From Streptomyces sp. ASQP_92 (GTDB taxonomy: Bacteria; Actinomycetota; Actinomycetes; Streptomycetales; Streptomycetaceae), in NCBI RefSeq assembly GCF_025399895.1, contig NZ_JAODUA010000015.1:62001-126000 (forward strand): a stretch of DNA of 64,000 nt. The letters run 5' to 3'. The notes below the pieces were generated by a model. The model made no database searches. It had not been told where the DNA came from and was given only the letters and a program-made list of their open reading frames with translations. Made by a program: the position numbers and the translations under genes. How positions within the stretch are numbered: position 1 is the stretch's first letter; each line of letters starts with the position of its first letter. Shown here one piece after another: positions 9,143-17,877 of this stretch.

Positions 9143-9964
9143 ATGTTCACCATTGGAGACTTCGCCCGGCACGGCCGCGTATCGGTCCGGATGTTGCGCC
9201 ACTACGACGCGACGGGACTGCTGCGCCCGGCCCATGTCGACCCCGCCAGCGGCTATCGCCACTACAGCGCCGCCCAGCTCGCCCGCCTCAACCGGGTCAT
9301 CGCGCTCAAGGAGCTGGGGTTCACCCTCCAGCAGGTCCGCGACATCGTCGACGACAAGGTCGGCGCGGAGGAACTGCGCGGCATGCTGCGGCTGCGGCGG
9401 GCCGAACTGGAGGCCGCGGTGGCTGCCGCGGGCGCACGGCTCGTGCAGGTCGAGGCGAGGCTCCGAGCGATCGAGAGCGAGGGGCGCATGCCCGAGAACG
9501 ACGTCGTCATCAAGAACGTCCCCACCGTCCGGGTGGCGGAACTGATCGCGACCGCCGCGAGTTACGAGCCCGAGGACATCAGCCCGGTCATCGGACCGCT
9601 CTACGAGGAGCTGTTCCGACGTCTGAACACCGCGGGCATCACACCCACGGGCCCCGGTATCGCCTACTACGAGGACGATCCGGAGGGCGCGGGCAGGATC
9701 ATCATCCACGCCGCGGTCCAGGTCTCGGCTCCCCTCCAAGACGACCCCGTACGCGTCCTCGACCTGCCGTCCCTGGACCGGGCGGCGACCATCGTGCACC
9801 GGGGCTCGATGGACACGGTGCTGCCCGCGGCTCAGGCTCTGGCCCGCTGGATCGACGCCAACGGCCATGTGCCGACCGGTTACCCGCGCGAGGTCAACCT
9901 GGAGTGCCCGGAGAACCGCGACGACTGGGTGACGGAACTCCAGACACCTCTGAGCAGAGCCTGA
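9143..9964 (+). CDS. MerR family regulator with GyrI-like effector domain
   Basis: A 273-aa DNA-binding protein. The MerR winged helix occupies about residues 1-75 (FTIGDFARHGRVSVRMLRHY, then SGYRHYSAAQLARLNRVIAL). A coiled coil follows at about 80-115. A GyrI/BmrR-like effector domain fills about 125-270 (VIKNVPTVRVAELI). Such proteins sense hydrophobic or aromatic compounds and twist the promoter to activate it. ATG 9143 follows GGAGACATC and is preferred over an upstream in-frame ATG at 9116, which falls inside the operator. The target may be only itself or the flanking decarboxylase region. Confidence 0.9.
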   Translation: MFTIGDFARHGRVSVRMLRHYDATGLLRPAHVDPASGYRHYSAAQLARLNRVIALKELGFTLQQVRDIVDDKVGAEELRGMLRLRRAELEAAVAAAGARLVQVEARLRAIESEGRMPENDVVIKNVPTVRVAELIATAASYEPEDISPVIGPLYEELFRRLNTAGITPTGPGIAYYEDDPEGAGRIIIHAAVQVSAPLQDDPVRVLDLPSLDRAATIVHRGSMDTVLPAAQALARWIDANGHVPTGYPREVNLECPENRDDWVTELQTPLSRA

Positions 9965-9972
9965 CCGCCCGC

Positions 9973-9997
9973 GAGGGCCCCGGCCGTCGGGGCCCTC
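9973..9997. terminator. bidirectional hairpin terminator
   Basis: A perfect 9-bp stem GAGGGCCCC / GGGGCCCTC with a 7-nt loop lies between the convergent MerR and alpha/beta-hydrolase genes. Confidence 0.75.
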
Positions 9998-10036
9998 AGG
10001 GTGCGTCCCCAGCCGCCAACTCCCCACATCTGTATG

Positions 10037-10822
10037 TCAATTGAGGAGGAACGCCCGGAGTGCCGCGAGGAGTTCCGTGGGCGCGTCCACGGCGATGAGG
10101 TGCGCCGCGTCAGGGAACTCCACCACTGTGGCGGCGGGTATCCGGGCGGCGTACCGGCGGGCGATGTCCTGGAAGTCGGCGACATCGAGGCGCCCGATCC
10201 CCACCAGGGTGGGAACGGTGATGGCGGCGATGTCGCCGTCCGAACCGCCCCGGGAGTGTTCCGCGAGCGCGTCCTGGTTCACCAGGGACGTCCTGACCGG
10301 GCCCCGCAGTCGGTCCGCCAGTTCAGGGGCGACATCGTCCCAGTCGCGGTTCGGCCCACGCAGCCACATGTCCAGGTTGACGCCCACCGCGGTGTCCAGG
10401 TCTCCCGCCGCCAAGGCCTCGGTCTCGGCCTCGTCGTACGTGATCATCTCCGCGGACCAGTCGTACCCCGGCCACGGCGGGGCCAGCACGGTCAGGGACC
10501 GTACGTGGTCCGGGTGGGTGAGCGTGAAATCGACGGCGACGCGGCCGCCCCAGGACGCGCCGACGAGCTGCACGCGTTCGTGGCCGAGATGGTCCAGCAG
10601 GCGGCGCAGATCCTCGACCTCGCTGAACGGGCCGGTCGGCGGCGCGGACGCGCCGAAGCCGCGCAGGTCGTAGCAGATGACCGTGTGCCGTTCAGCGAGC
10701 GCGGGCGCGACCGCGTCCCACATGTGGTGGTCGGCCACACCGGCGTGCAGGAGTACGACGGGGGAACCGTCGCCGGTGACTGTGTAGGAAAGGTGGCCGA
10801 GGTCGTCGGCAAGAGTCAGCAT
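10037..10822 (-). CDS. alpha/beta hydrolase
   Basis: A 261-aa cytosolic alpha/beta-hydrolase-fold protein. The oxyanion region is VVLLHAG, the nucleophile elbow is VGASWGGR (Ser), and the C-terminal His lies in FPDAAHLIAVDAP, with a likely acid in GRLDVADF. This matches small esterase or lactonase-like enzymes; the substrate is unknown. I start at ATG 10822 (MLTLADDLGHLSY); no strong ribosome site is visible, and an upstream TTG (10843) is the only other option. It is convergent with the MerR gene and divergent from the long decarboxylase. Confidence 0.85.
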   Translation of the reverse strand: MLTLADDLGHLSYTVTGDGSPVVLLHAGVADHHMWDAVAPALAERHTVICYDLRGFGASAPPTGPFSEVEDLRRLLDHLGHERVQLVGASWGGRVAVDFTLTHPDHVRSLTVLAPPWPGYDWSAEMITYDEAETEALAAGDLDTAVGVNLDMWLRGPNRDWDDVAPELADRLRGPVRTSLVNQDALAEHSRGGSDGDIAAITVPTLVGIGRLDVADFQDIARRYAARIPAATVVEFPDAAHLIAVDAPTELLAALRAFLLN

Positions 10823-11039
10823 GCGGCGATGTTCGCAGGTCAAGTGCCGAAGAGGACAGTCCTTTTACGTTCCCGACGGTGGCTGTGGGCGCGTTCCCGT
10901 CAGGGCGGGCGCGAGCCGCAACGCGACCGCTGCCTGTACTCATGCGGGTGGTTTACGCGGCCTCCCACCTCTCGTTCGCCCTACTTCACGATGCTTGCTG
11001 CCTGACGGTGTTCGGTGCAAGCGGATGGAGATGGTGGTC

Positions 11040-13415
11040 ATGGGAAACGGCAGCGTTCTGCTCGCCCTGCGCGAGGACCCACTGGGCGGGGGAGTCGGGA
11101 CCGAGCAACTGGCGCGCATCGGCAAGGGGTTGGAGGAGGCGGGCCTGGAGGTGCGCTGGGCGAGGACCGCCGAGAGCGCGTGTGCGGCGCTGCGCACCGA
11201 ACCGGGCTTGAGCGCGGCCATGGTCGCGTGGGAGTTGCCGTCCGAGCCGGGCCGCCCCTATGGCGACGGCGACGCCAAGGCCGGGGGTGGCGGGGATACG
11301 GAGCCGGGAGGTGCGGCGGTGCTGCGGCAGATCTCCCGCCGGTTCAAGGACCTCCCGGTCTTCGTGGTGATGGCCGAGGACGCCGACCACGGACTGGACC
11401 GGCTGCCGCTGTGGGTGGCCGAGACGGCGGTCGGCTACGTCTGGCCGCTGGAGGACACCCCTTCGTTCATCGCGGGCCGCGTCGCCCGAGCGGCACGCGC
11501 CTACGGCGACGCGATCCTGCCGCCGTTCTTCAAAGCCCTGCGGCGCTTCGACGACGCCCATGAATACTCCTGGCACACGCCCGCGCACTCGGGCGGGGTC
11601 GCGTTCTTGAAGTCCCCGGTGGGCCGGGCCTTCTTCGACTACTACGGGGAGCGGCTGTTCCGCTCCGACCTGTCCATCTCGGTGGGCGAGCTGGGCTCCC
11701 TCTTCGAGCACAACGGGCCCATCGGAGACGCGGAGACGAACGCCGCCCGGATCTTCGGATCCGACCGCACCTACTTCGTCCTGCACGGCGACTCGACCGC
11801 GGACCGCATGGTCGGCCACTACTGCGTCACCACGGACGAGATCGCCCTCGTGGACCGCAACTGCCACAAGTCGGTTCTGCACGGCCTCGTGATCTCCGGC
11901 GCCCGGCCCGTCTACCTGGTCCCCACCCGCAACGGCTACGGCCTCGCAGGCCCGCTTCCCGCCCGTGAAACCGCTCCCGGGGCGGTGGCGGACAGGATCG
12001 CGGCCCACCCCCTGACCCCGGGAGCGGCCTCTCCTCAGGCGCAGTACGCGGTGATCACCAACTCGACGTACGACGGCCTGTGTTACGACACCGTGCAGAC
12101 CGCGAGAGCCCTCTCGCCCAGCACACCCCGTCTGCACTTCGACGAGGCGTGGTTCGCCTACGCGCGGTTCCACCCGCTGTACGCGGGGCGCTACGGCATG
12201 GCCGTGGACGCGGACACCTTCCCGGAGGCGGAGCGACCCACGGTCTTCTCCACCCAGTCCACCCACAAACTGCTGGCCGCCCTCTCGCAGTCGGCCATGG
12301 TGCATGTGAAGTCCTCGCCGCGCGCACCCGTCGAACACGACCGCTTCAACGAGGCGTTCATGATGCACGGCACCACCTCGCCGCTGTACCCCGCCATCGC
12401 CTCGCTCGACGTGGCGGCGGCGATGATGGACGGCGCGCAGGGGGAGTGGCTGATCAACGAGGCCGTCACCGAAGCCATCCGGTTCCGGCAGACCGTCGTA
12501 CGCACCGGGCGCCGCATCGCGGCCGCGGGCGACCGACCGGGATGGTTCTTCGGCGTCTGGCAGCCCGAGCACATCACGGACCCGGCCACCGGCTCCCGTG
12601 TGCCCTTCGCCGACGCGGCCCCAGAACTGCTGGCCGGCGAACCGGCCTGCTGGGAGCTCGACCCCGAGGCCGACTGGCACGGGTTCGCCGGCCTGAGCCG
12701 GGGCCAGTGCATGCTCGACCCCATCAAGGTGACGCTGACCTGCCCCGGCGTCACGGCCGCGGGCGAGAGCCAACCGTGGGGGATCCCCGCCCGCGTCCTC
12801 ACCGCCTACCTCGCCGAGCGGGGCATCGTCGTTGAGAAGACCGACACCTACACCACGCTCATCCTCTTCTCCATGGGCATCACCAAGGGCAAGTGGGGCA
12901 CCTTGATGGACGCCCTGATGGACTTCAAGGCCCTCTACGACGCCGAGACCCCGCTGCATCAGGTGCTGCCCCAACTGACCGAGCGCCACCCGCGGCGCTA
13001 CTCCGGCACCACCCTGAGCGCCCTGTGCCAGGACATGCACGAACACCTCACCCGCGCCGACCTCATCGACGCCCTCGACTCCGCCTTCCAGGACCTGCCC
13101 GAGCCCGTCGTGCCACCCCGGCACTGCTACCAGCAGCTCATCCGCGGCGGAACCGAACGCCTGCCCCTCAGCAAAGCCGCGGGAAGGGTGGCGGCTGCCA
13201 TGGTCACCGTCACTCCGCCCGGAATCCCCGTGCTGATGCCCGGAGAAGCGCTCGGGGCACCCGACGGACCGGTGCTGCGCTACCTCGGCGCCCTGGAGGC
13301 GTTCGACCGCGCCTTCCCCGGCTTCCACAGCGAAGCGCACGGCGTGGTCATCGACCCCGAGAGCGGCGACTACCTCATCGAGTGCGTACGGCAGGACGCC
13401 CCGCTCTCCGGCTGA
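11040..13415 (+). CDS. Orn/Lys/Arg decarboxylase, long form (AdiA/LdcC-like)
   Basis: About 791 aa, the full three-domain length of biodegradative/constitutive decarboxylases. A CheY-like N-terminal wing domain covers about residues 1-135. The PLP core contains HTPAHSGGVAF, the aspartate in LHFDEAWFAY and the Schiff-base lysine in STQSTHKLLAALSQ. The C-terminal domain ends with VTPPGIPVLMPGE. The reaction converts arginine, lysine or ornithine to the polyamine precursor and CO2. ATG 11040 is chosen because GGAG lies 9 bases upstream; ATG 11025 is possible. It is divergent from the hydrolase. The wing carries an insert rich in Gly/Asp around residue 85. Confidence 0.9.
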   Translation: MGNGSVLLALREDPLGGGVGTEQLARIGKGLEEAGLEVRWARTAESACAALRTEPGLSAAMVAWELPSEPGRPYGDGDAKAGGGGDTEPGGAAVLRQISRRFKDLPVFVVMAEDADHGLDRLPLWVAETAVGYVWPLEDTPSFIAGRVARAARAYGDAILPPFFKALRRFDDAHEYSWHTPAHSGGVAFLKSPVGRAFFDYYGERLFRSDLSISVGELGSLFEHNGPIGDAETNAARIFGSDRTYFVLHGDSTADRMVGHYCVTTDEIALVDRNCHKSVLHGLVISGARPVYLVPTRNGYGLAGPLPARETAPGAVADRIAAHPLTPGAASPQAQYAVITNSTYDGLCYDTVQTARALSPSTPRLHFDEAWFAYARFHPLYAGRYGMAVDADTFPEAERPTVFSTQSTHKLLAALSQSAMVHVKSSPRAPVEHDRFNEAFMMHGTTSPLYPAIASLDVAAAMMDGAQGEWLINEAVTEAIRFRQTVVRTGRRIAAAGDRPGWFFGVWQPEHITDPATGSRVPFADAAPELLAGEPACWELDPEADWHGFAGLSRGQCMLDPIKVTLTCPGVTAAGESQPWGIPARVLTAYLAERGIVVEKTDTYTTLILFSMGITKGKWGTLMDALMDFKALYDAETPLHQVLPQLTERHPRRYSGTTLSALCQDMHEHLTRADLIDALDSAFQDLPEPVVPPRHCYQQLIRGGTERLPLSKAAGRVAAAMVTVTPPGIPVLMPGEALGAPDGPVLRYLGALEAFDRAFPGFHSEAHGVVIDPESGDYLIECVRQDAPLSG

Positions 13416-13425
13416 AGCGGGCCCG

Positions 13426-13474
13426 GGTCCCGGGCCTGGGCGCCCGGCTTCGGCGTGGGCCCGGACCCGGTCCG
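13426..13474. terminator. possible GC-rich hairpin terminator
   Basis: Between the convergent decarboxylase and TetR genes, GGGTCC(C)GGGCC pairs imperfectly with GGGCCCGGACCC across a loop of about 20 nt. Confidence 0.4.
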
Positions 13475-13506
13475 TCCGCCACGCCCCGATGCCTTCGCCG
13501 GGAGCT

Positions 13507-14094
13507 CTAGCGGTCCTGCGGTGTCGTCATCCGGCGGACGGTCTCGACGACCGCGGCCCGCTGCCGGGACCGGCCCTCCGACGGCGCGGCGGCGGAGGGC
13601 GACGAGATGCGCGCCATGTCGCCGGCGGCCGTGAACCAGGCCTGGGCCAGGGCGAGCGTCAGATTCAGGATGTCGGCGGGGTCGAGGGCGGGTTCGACAT
13701 GCCCTCGCCGCTGCGCCGCCGACAGGACGTCCAGCTTGCCCTGCCAGGAGGCCGCCGTGTCCGGGTGGACCTCTCCCGGCCGCTCCAACTGCTTCCAGGT
13801 GAGCAGCCGCATCAGGTCGGGGCGCGCCACGAGGTGGTCGAAGAGGGCGCCGGCGTACCGCGGGAGGTCGTCGACGTCGAAGGGCACCGCCTCGGTTCCC
13901 TCGGCCACGCAGTGTTCGATCACCCGGTCGAAGAGCTGCTCCTTGTTGCCGAAGTACACATAGATCAGCCGCTTGTTGGCGCCGGCCGCGGCCGCGATGC
14001 GATCCACACGGGCACCGGCCAGGCCGTGCTCGGCGAACTCGTGGAAGGCGGCGCCGAGCAGCCGTGTCCTGGTCGCGTTCGAGTCTCCTGCCAT
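13507..14094 (-). CDS. TetR family transcriptional regulator
   Basis: A 195-aa regulator. The TetR helix-turn-helix occupies about residues 8-55, with the recognition segment RIAAAAGANKRLIYVYFGNK. The C-terminal ligand domain (about 75-185) has no recognisable small-molecule signature. ATG 14094 is chosen at MAGDSNATRTR. A palindromic operator lies 22 bases upstream, between it and the divergent aldo/keto reductase start, the usual arrangement of a repressor with its target. Here the target gene is broken, so the regulator may now control only itself or unlinked genes. Confidence 0.9.
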   Translation of the reverse strand: MAGDSNATRTRLLGAAFHEFAEHGLAGARVDRIAAAAGANKRLIYVYFGNKEQLFDRVIEHCVAEGTEAVPFDVDDLPRYAGALFDHLVARPDLMRLLTWKQLERPGEVHPDTAASWQGKLDVLSAAQRRGHVEPALDPADILNLTLALAQAWFTAAGDMARISSPSAAAPSEGRSRQRAAVVETVRRMTTPQDR

Positions 14095-14111
14095 GGCCCA
14101 CACCGTACAGG

Positions 14112-14129
14112 TAACTAACCGGTTATTGA
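14112..14129. promoter_or_regulatory. TetR-type palindromic operator
   Basis: TAACTAACCGGTTATTGA has a perfect 10-bp core TAACCGGTTA (14116-14125) and partly symmetrical flanks. It lies in the 43-bp gap between the divergent TetR gene and the ATG of the aldo/keto reductase remnant, where it would block both promoters. Confidence 0.65.
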
Positions 14130-14137
14130 CTTCGGCC

Positions 14138-14985
14138 ATGGAGATCCGCAAGGGGCCAGGACGACCCGGTCCCGGCGGCCGGCCAGGGCCTTTCCGAGGA
14201 GCTGCTCGTTGCGGAAGGGGCCATAGCTCTCGGCCGGTACCAAGACCGGCATCGAGTTCACCGACGAGGGCGAGCCGCGCGGCCACAACGGCCGGCCCGA
14301 TTACATCCGCCACTCCCTGGAGCGCTCGCTGCGCCATCTGCGCACGGACCGCGTCGACCTCTACTACCTGCACCGCGTCGACCCGCAGGTGCCGATCGAG
14401 GAGACGGTCGGGGCCATGGGCGAGCTCGTCGCGGAAGGCAAGGCCGGCGCCATCGGGCTGAGCGAGGTGGCGCCCGACACCGTCCGCCGCGCCCACGCGG
14501 TCCATGCCGTCACGGCCGTCCAGACGGAGTACTCGCTCTTCGAGCGGGGTATCGAGACCGACGGTGTCGCCGACACCCTGGACGAACTGGGCATCGGCCT
14601 CGTCGCCTACTCCCCGCTGGGCCGGGGCTTCCTTTCGGGCGCGATCACCAGCCCCGAGGACTTCGCCCCGGACGACTTCCGGCGCACCGATCCGCGCTTC
14701 CAGGGCCTCAACTTCGAGCGCAACCTGGACGTCGTCCGCGAGGTCGGCCGACTCGCGGCCGCCAAGAAAGTCACCGCCTCCCAGCTCGCGCTCGCGTGGG
14801 TCATGCACCAGGGAGCCGTCCCGATCCCCGGCACCAAGCGCCGCCGCTACCTGGAGGAGAACCTCGCCGCCACGGACATCGTCATCACCGACGAGGACCT
14901 CGCGGCCATCGAGGCCGTCGCCCCGCAGGGCATCGCCGCCGGTGACCGCTACGCGCCCGAGCTCATGTCCACGCTCAACGGCTGA
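14138..14985 (+). pseudogene. aldo/keto reductase, disrupted by deletion and a small inversion
   Basis: From 14236 the frame reads AKR sequence: TKTGIEFTDEGEPRGHNG, then RVDLYYLHRVDPQVPIEETVG, AYSPLGRGFLSG and PIPGTKRRRYLEENL, ending at 14985. The usual 5' end is damaged. ATG 14138 starts a plausible AKR leader (MEIRK), but about 50 codons are then missing. Bases of about 14154-14235 encode AKR residues only on the opposite strand (AESYGPFRNEQLLGKALAGR, then RDRVVLA), exactly the segment that should precede TKTGIEF. Both ends of this inverted piece fall at GGCC. An in-frame stop at 14224 confirms disruption. Translation of the 3' part alone from an internal start would lack the NADPH-barrel start and catalytic Asp/Tyr. 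Confidence 0.8.
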
Positions 14986-15160
14986 CCGCCCCGCTCCCTC
15001 GGGAGGCCCTGCCACGGGTGCCCGACTCCCGGTTCGGCGAGGCGCCGTTGGGCCCGGCGGCCGGGAGTCGTCGCCGGCGCCGTTTCGGCCGCCTTTCGGG
15101 GTAGACGGGACAGAGACCCGGCCGACGCAAGGCGCACGACGCACGACCTAAGGAGAGACC

Positions 15161-15598
15161 GTGGCGAAGGACTCATCGCTGAAAGCCGTGGGATGGGCAC
15201 GCTCCCTGCCGCTGAACAGCGGCGTGAAGGAGGCGAGGGACTGGACGCGTGAGCATCTGGCGACGCTCGACTGGGCCCAGAAGACGCCGGAGGTCATGGA
15301 CGACGTGTTGCTGACCGTGTCCGAGCTGGTCACCAACGCCCATGTGCACGCCCGCAGCGCGGCACAACTGATCCTCACCTGGGACGAGGAGTGCCTGCAC
15401 GTCACGGTGCACGACTCTTCACCCCGGCTGCCCGAGCAGCGCGATCCGGACGACGGGGCGCTGGGCGGGCGCGGCCTGATGCTCATCGACGCCCTCTCCG
15501 ACGAATGGCACGCCTATCCCTGCCCCCGGGGAAAGAACGTCACCGCCTGCTTCCAGCCACCCATGCCTGCCACCACGGAGGTGATCGGGTCCGGATGA
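15161..15598 (+). CDS. ATP-binding anti-sigma-factor-like protein (HATPase_c_2)
   Basis: A 145-aa RsbW/SpoIIAB-type GHKL ATPase without a histidine-kinase dimerisation domain. The N box is SELVTNAHVHA and the G box is GGRGLMLIDAL. Such Streptomyces proteins act as anti-sigma or switch kinases on STAS partners; no STAS or sigma gene is adjacent here, so the partner is unlinked. GTG 15161 follows AAGGAGA. It is a single gene, 75 bp before the SDR. Confidence 0.85.
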   Translation: MAKDSSLKAVGWARSLPLNSGVKEARDWTREHLATLDWAQKTPEVMDDVLLTVSELVTNAHVHARSAAQLILTWDEECLHVTVHDSSPRLPEQRDPDDGALGGRGLMLIDALSDEWHAYPCPRGKNVTACFQPPMPATTEVIGSG

Positions 15599-15673
15599 CG
15601 AAGGGACCCGAGGCGCGGCCCCCTGGTGCGGCAACGGGGAGCGCCGACGCGGGAGTCGGAGTGCGGAGGCATC

Positions 15674-16516
15674 ATGATCCACATGACTTCTCCAGCGCCT
15701 TCACCCTCCGCCGACCCCTCGCCCTTCACCGAACCGTCCGGCCCCGCGCGCGCCTTCCCGCCCACCGGTCGGCGTGTCCTCGTCAGCGGGGCCTCGCGCG
15801 GGCTCGGCCGTGCGCTCGCCCAGGCCTTCGCCGCCAACGGCGACCTGGTAGCAGTCCACTTCGGCTCGCGCCGTGAGGAGGCCGAGGAAACCCTCGCCTC
15901 TCTCGCCGGTACGGGACATGTGCTCGCCGGAGGCGACCTCTCCACCCCGGCCGGGGCCCAGGCCGTCGCGCAAGCCGCGTCCGAAGGAATCGGCGGGCTC
16001 GACGTGCTCGTCAACAACGCCGCCGTCAACCTTCCGCACCCGCTCGCCACCACCTCGTACGAGGACTGGGCGACGACGTGGCACAGCCACGTGTCCGTGA
16101 ACCTCCTCGCGACGGCCAACCTCAGCCACCTCGCGGCTCGCCGCATGATCGAGCAGGGTGGCGGGGGCCGGATCGTCAACGTCGGTTCGCGCGGGGCCTT
16201 CCGGGGCGAGCCCGACCACCCGGCGTACGGGGCGACGAAGGCGGCGGTGCACGCGCTGGGCCAGTCCCTCGCCGTGCACCTGGCCCCGTACGGAATCGGT
16301 GTGGCCTCCGTCGCCCCCGGGTTCTTCGAGACCGAGCGGGTCGCGCACCGGCTGAGCGGGGCCGAGGGCGAGGCGATCCGGGCCCAGAGTCCGTTCGGGC
16401 GCGTGGCATCGGCGGACGAGATCGCGGCGGCCGTGCTGTGGCTGGCCTCGCCGGGCGCCGAGTGGGCCTCGGGTACGGTCCTCGACCTCAACGGGGCTTC
16501 GTATCTGCGTACTTGA
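15674..16516 (+). CDS. SDR family oxidoreductase
   Basis: A 280-aa classical short-chain dehydrogenase. A Pro/Ser-rich leader of about 30 residues precedes the fold. Motifs are SGASRGLGRA (cofactor), LVNNAAVN, the catalytic Ser in NVGSRGAF and Tyr-x3-Lys in YGATK. The arginine in FGSRREEAE after beta-2 suggests NADP preference. ATG 15674 is preceded by GGAGG. The Ser-rich N terminus is longer than usual and could be trimmed to ATG 15683. The substrate is unknown. Confidence 0.88.
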   Translation: MIHMTSPAPSPSADPSPFTEPSGPARAFPPTGRRVLVSGASRGLGRALAQAFAANGDLVAVHFGSRREEAEETLASLAGTGHVLAGGDLSTPAGAQAVAQAASEGIGGLDVLVNNAAVNLPHPLATTSYEDWATTWHSHVSVNLLATANLSHLAARRMIEQGGGGRIVNVGSRGAFRGEPDHPAYGATKAAVHALGQSLAVHLAPYGIGVASVAPGFFETERVAHRLSGAEGEAIRAQSPFGRVASADEIAAAVLWLASPGAEWASGTVLDLNGASYLRT

Positions 16517-16536
16517 GGCAGCCGGCCCCATGGCGA

Positions 16537-16566
16537 AGCCTCCTGCGTCGGCGGGCGCAGGAGGCT
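16537..16566. terminator. hairpin terminator after SDR
   Basis: An 11-bp stem AGCCTCCTGCG / CGCAGGAGGCT with an 8-nt loop lies 20 bp after the SDR stop, followed by a short T run (cctttgg). Confidence 0.75.
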
Positions 16567-16748
16567 CGGATGCCTTTGGCGTCACGCCTCCGGCGCGGCG
16601 GCCCCGTAGAGCAATATCCGTAGCCGGACGGGACGGCGGGTGTTGCTCCGGCAGGGCGGACCGGTCGGCAAGGGGAACGATTTGGCGGCCGTGGGCGTCT
16701 CCCCCTCTCCTGGGCACAGCCGTTGTGTTCCGGCAAAGGGGAGGTCGC

Positions 16749-17480
16749 ATGCGTACGGGGGAATTCGCCAAGTGGACACGGCGGTTCGAGGACGAGCGCG
16801 AGCGCAGACATGCTGAAGGGGACGCGGACTGGGCGCTCGGCGCGACGCTGCATCCGAGTGTGTGGGCCGGCATTCAGCGTTTCCAGGTCGGCGAGGACGG
16901 TGACGGCGCGAACCTCTCCAAGAAGGCCGATCAGGCCGGTGACCCCGACTACGCGGACGCGGTGCGGCTCTTCATCGCCGAGGAACAGAACCACGCCCGG
17001 CTGCTCGCCCGGCTGCTGGCCGCCGGGGGAGTGCCGACGCTCGCCGGGCACTGGAGCGACACGGTCTTCGTACGGCTGAGGCGCCTGATGGGTCTGCGTA
17101 CGGAACTGCTGGTGCTCATGATCGCGGAGGTGGTGGCACTGCGTTATTACCGTGCCCTGCGCGACGGCACCGACGACCCCCTCACCGCCGATGTGGCGGC
17201 GCGCATCCTGTCCGACGAGCAGCGGCACGTCCCGTTCCACTGCGAGCGACTGCACGCCTCCCTGGCCGAACTGCCCACCGCGGTACGACGCCCGGCCATG
17301 GCTCTGTGGCGAGTGCTGCTGCTCGCGGTGTCCGCGATCGTGGCCGCCGACCACGGCCCGGGTCTGCGCCGGCTCGGAGTCGGTCGCCGCCGATTCCTGG
17401 CCGACATCATGGCCTCGTCGAAGTCCGTGGTCCGCGCGGTGCTGGCGCCCCGCCCGGACGAGTGGGCCGGCACACCCTGA
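16749..17480 (+). CDS. ferritin-like di-iron domain protein
   Basis: A 243-aa helical protein. Two metal-binding helix motifs of the ferritin-like type are visible: EEQNHARLLARLL (ExxxH) and, about 80 residues later, DEQRHVPFHCERL (DExxH). Further acidic residues in LMIAEVVALRYYRAL could complete the site. A long C-terminal helix with VLLLAVSAIVAADHG may associate with the membrane or a partner. ATG 16749 follows GGGGAGG. The family includes oxidases, hydroxylases and ferritins; the function is unassigned. Confidence 0.75.
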   Translation: MRTGEFAKWTRRFEDERERRHAEGDADWALGATLHPSVWAGIQRFQVGEDGDGANLSKKADQAGDPDYADAVRLFIAEEQNHARLLARLLAAGGVPTLAGHWSDTVFVRLRRLMGLRTELLVLMIAEVVALRYYRALRDGTDDPLTADVAARILSDEQRHVPFHCERLHASLAELPTAVRRPAMALWRVLLLAVSAIVAADHGPGLRRLGVGRRRFLADIMASSKSVVRAVLAPRPDEWAGTP

Positions 17481-17635
17481 GGGGCGACTGCGGCGCCGAC
17501 GGCCATACGGTCGATGCGAATCTTTCATCCCTGCTTCGACGAAAATAAGTACGCATCACATCATCTTCCCCGTAAGGGAGTTGGCGCATACGGTCGCCCT
17601 TGTCAGTCGAGACGACAGTGTCAAGAAAGGACATC

Positions 17636-17860
17636 ATGAACCCCAACCTCCGGGCAGCGGCCGCCACGGCCGCGCTCCTCAGTGGGCTCCTCGCCGCCGC
17701 CGGCGGCGTGGCCAACGCGGCGGAGAGAACCGACGCCCAGAACCTTTCGGCGCACATCCAGAAGGCTGTCGTCGCCGAGCAGCAGCTCGGAACCACCGGC
17801 GGGCCCATCCTCGGTCTCGTCCTGTCCACTCCCGACGGCGCAGACGCCACGTCCGCCTGA
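17636..17860 (+). CDS. small secreted peptide, unknown
   Basis: A 74-residue protein with a classical Sec signal: an Asn/Arg N-region, the hydrophobic core AAAATAALLSGLLAAAGGV and a cleavage site after ANA at about residue 27-28. The mature part of about 46 residues has no cysteine and ends GPILGLVLSTPDGADATSA. ATG 17636 follows AAGAAAGG. The upstream region (17500-17635) is unusually A/T-rich for this genome and should hold the promoter. It is 17 bp before a cysteine-rich protein and probably co-transcribed with it. No family was recognised. Confidence 0.6.
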   Translation: MNPNLRAAAATAALLSGLLAAAGGVANAAERTDAQNLSAHIQKAVVAEQQLGTTGGPILGLVLSTPDGADATSA

Positions 17861-17877
17861 CGCCGCGGAGGAGCACC

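Noticed and set aside
10986..13340. Minus-strand open frame of over 700 codons opposite the long decarboxylase
   Set aside because: Antisense artefact of codon bias; no recognisable domain, whereas the plus strand shows a complete PLP enzyme.
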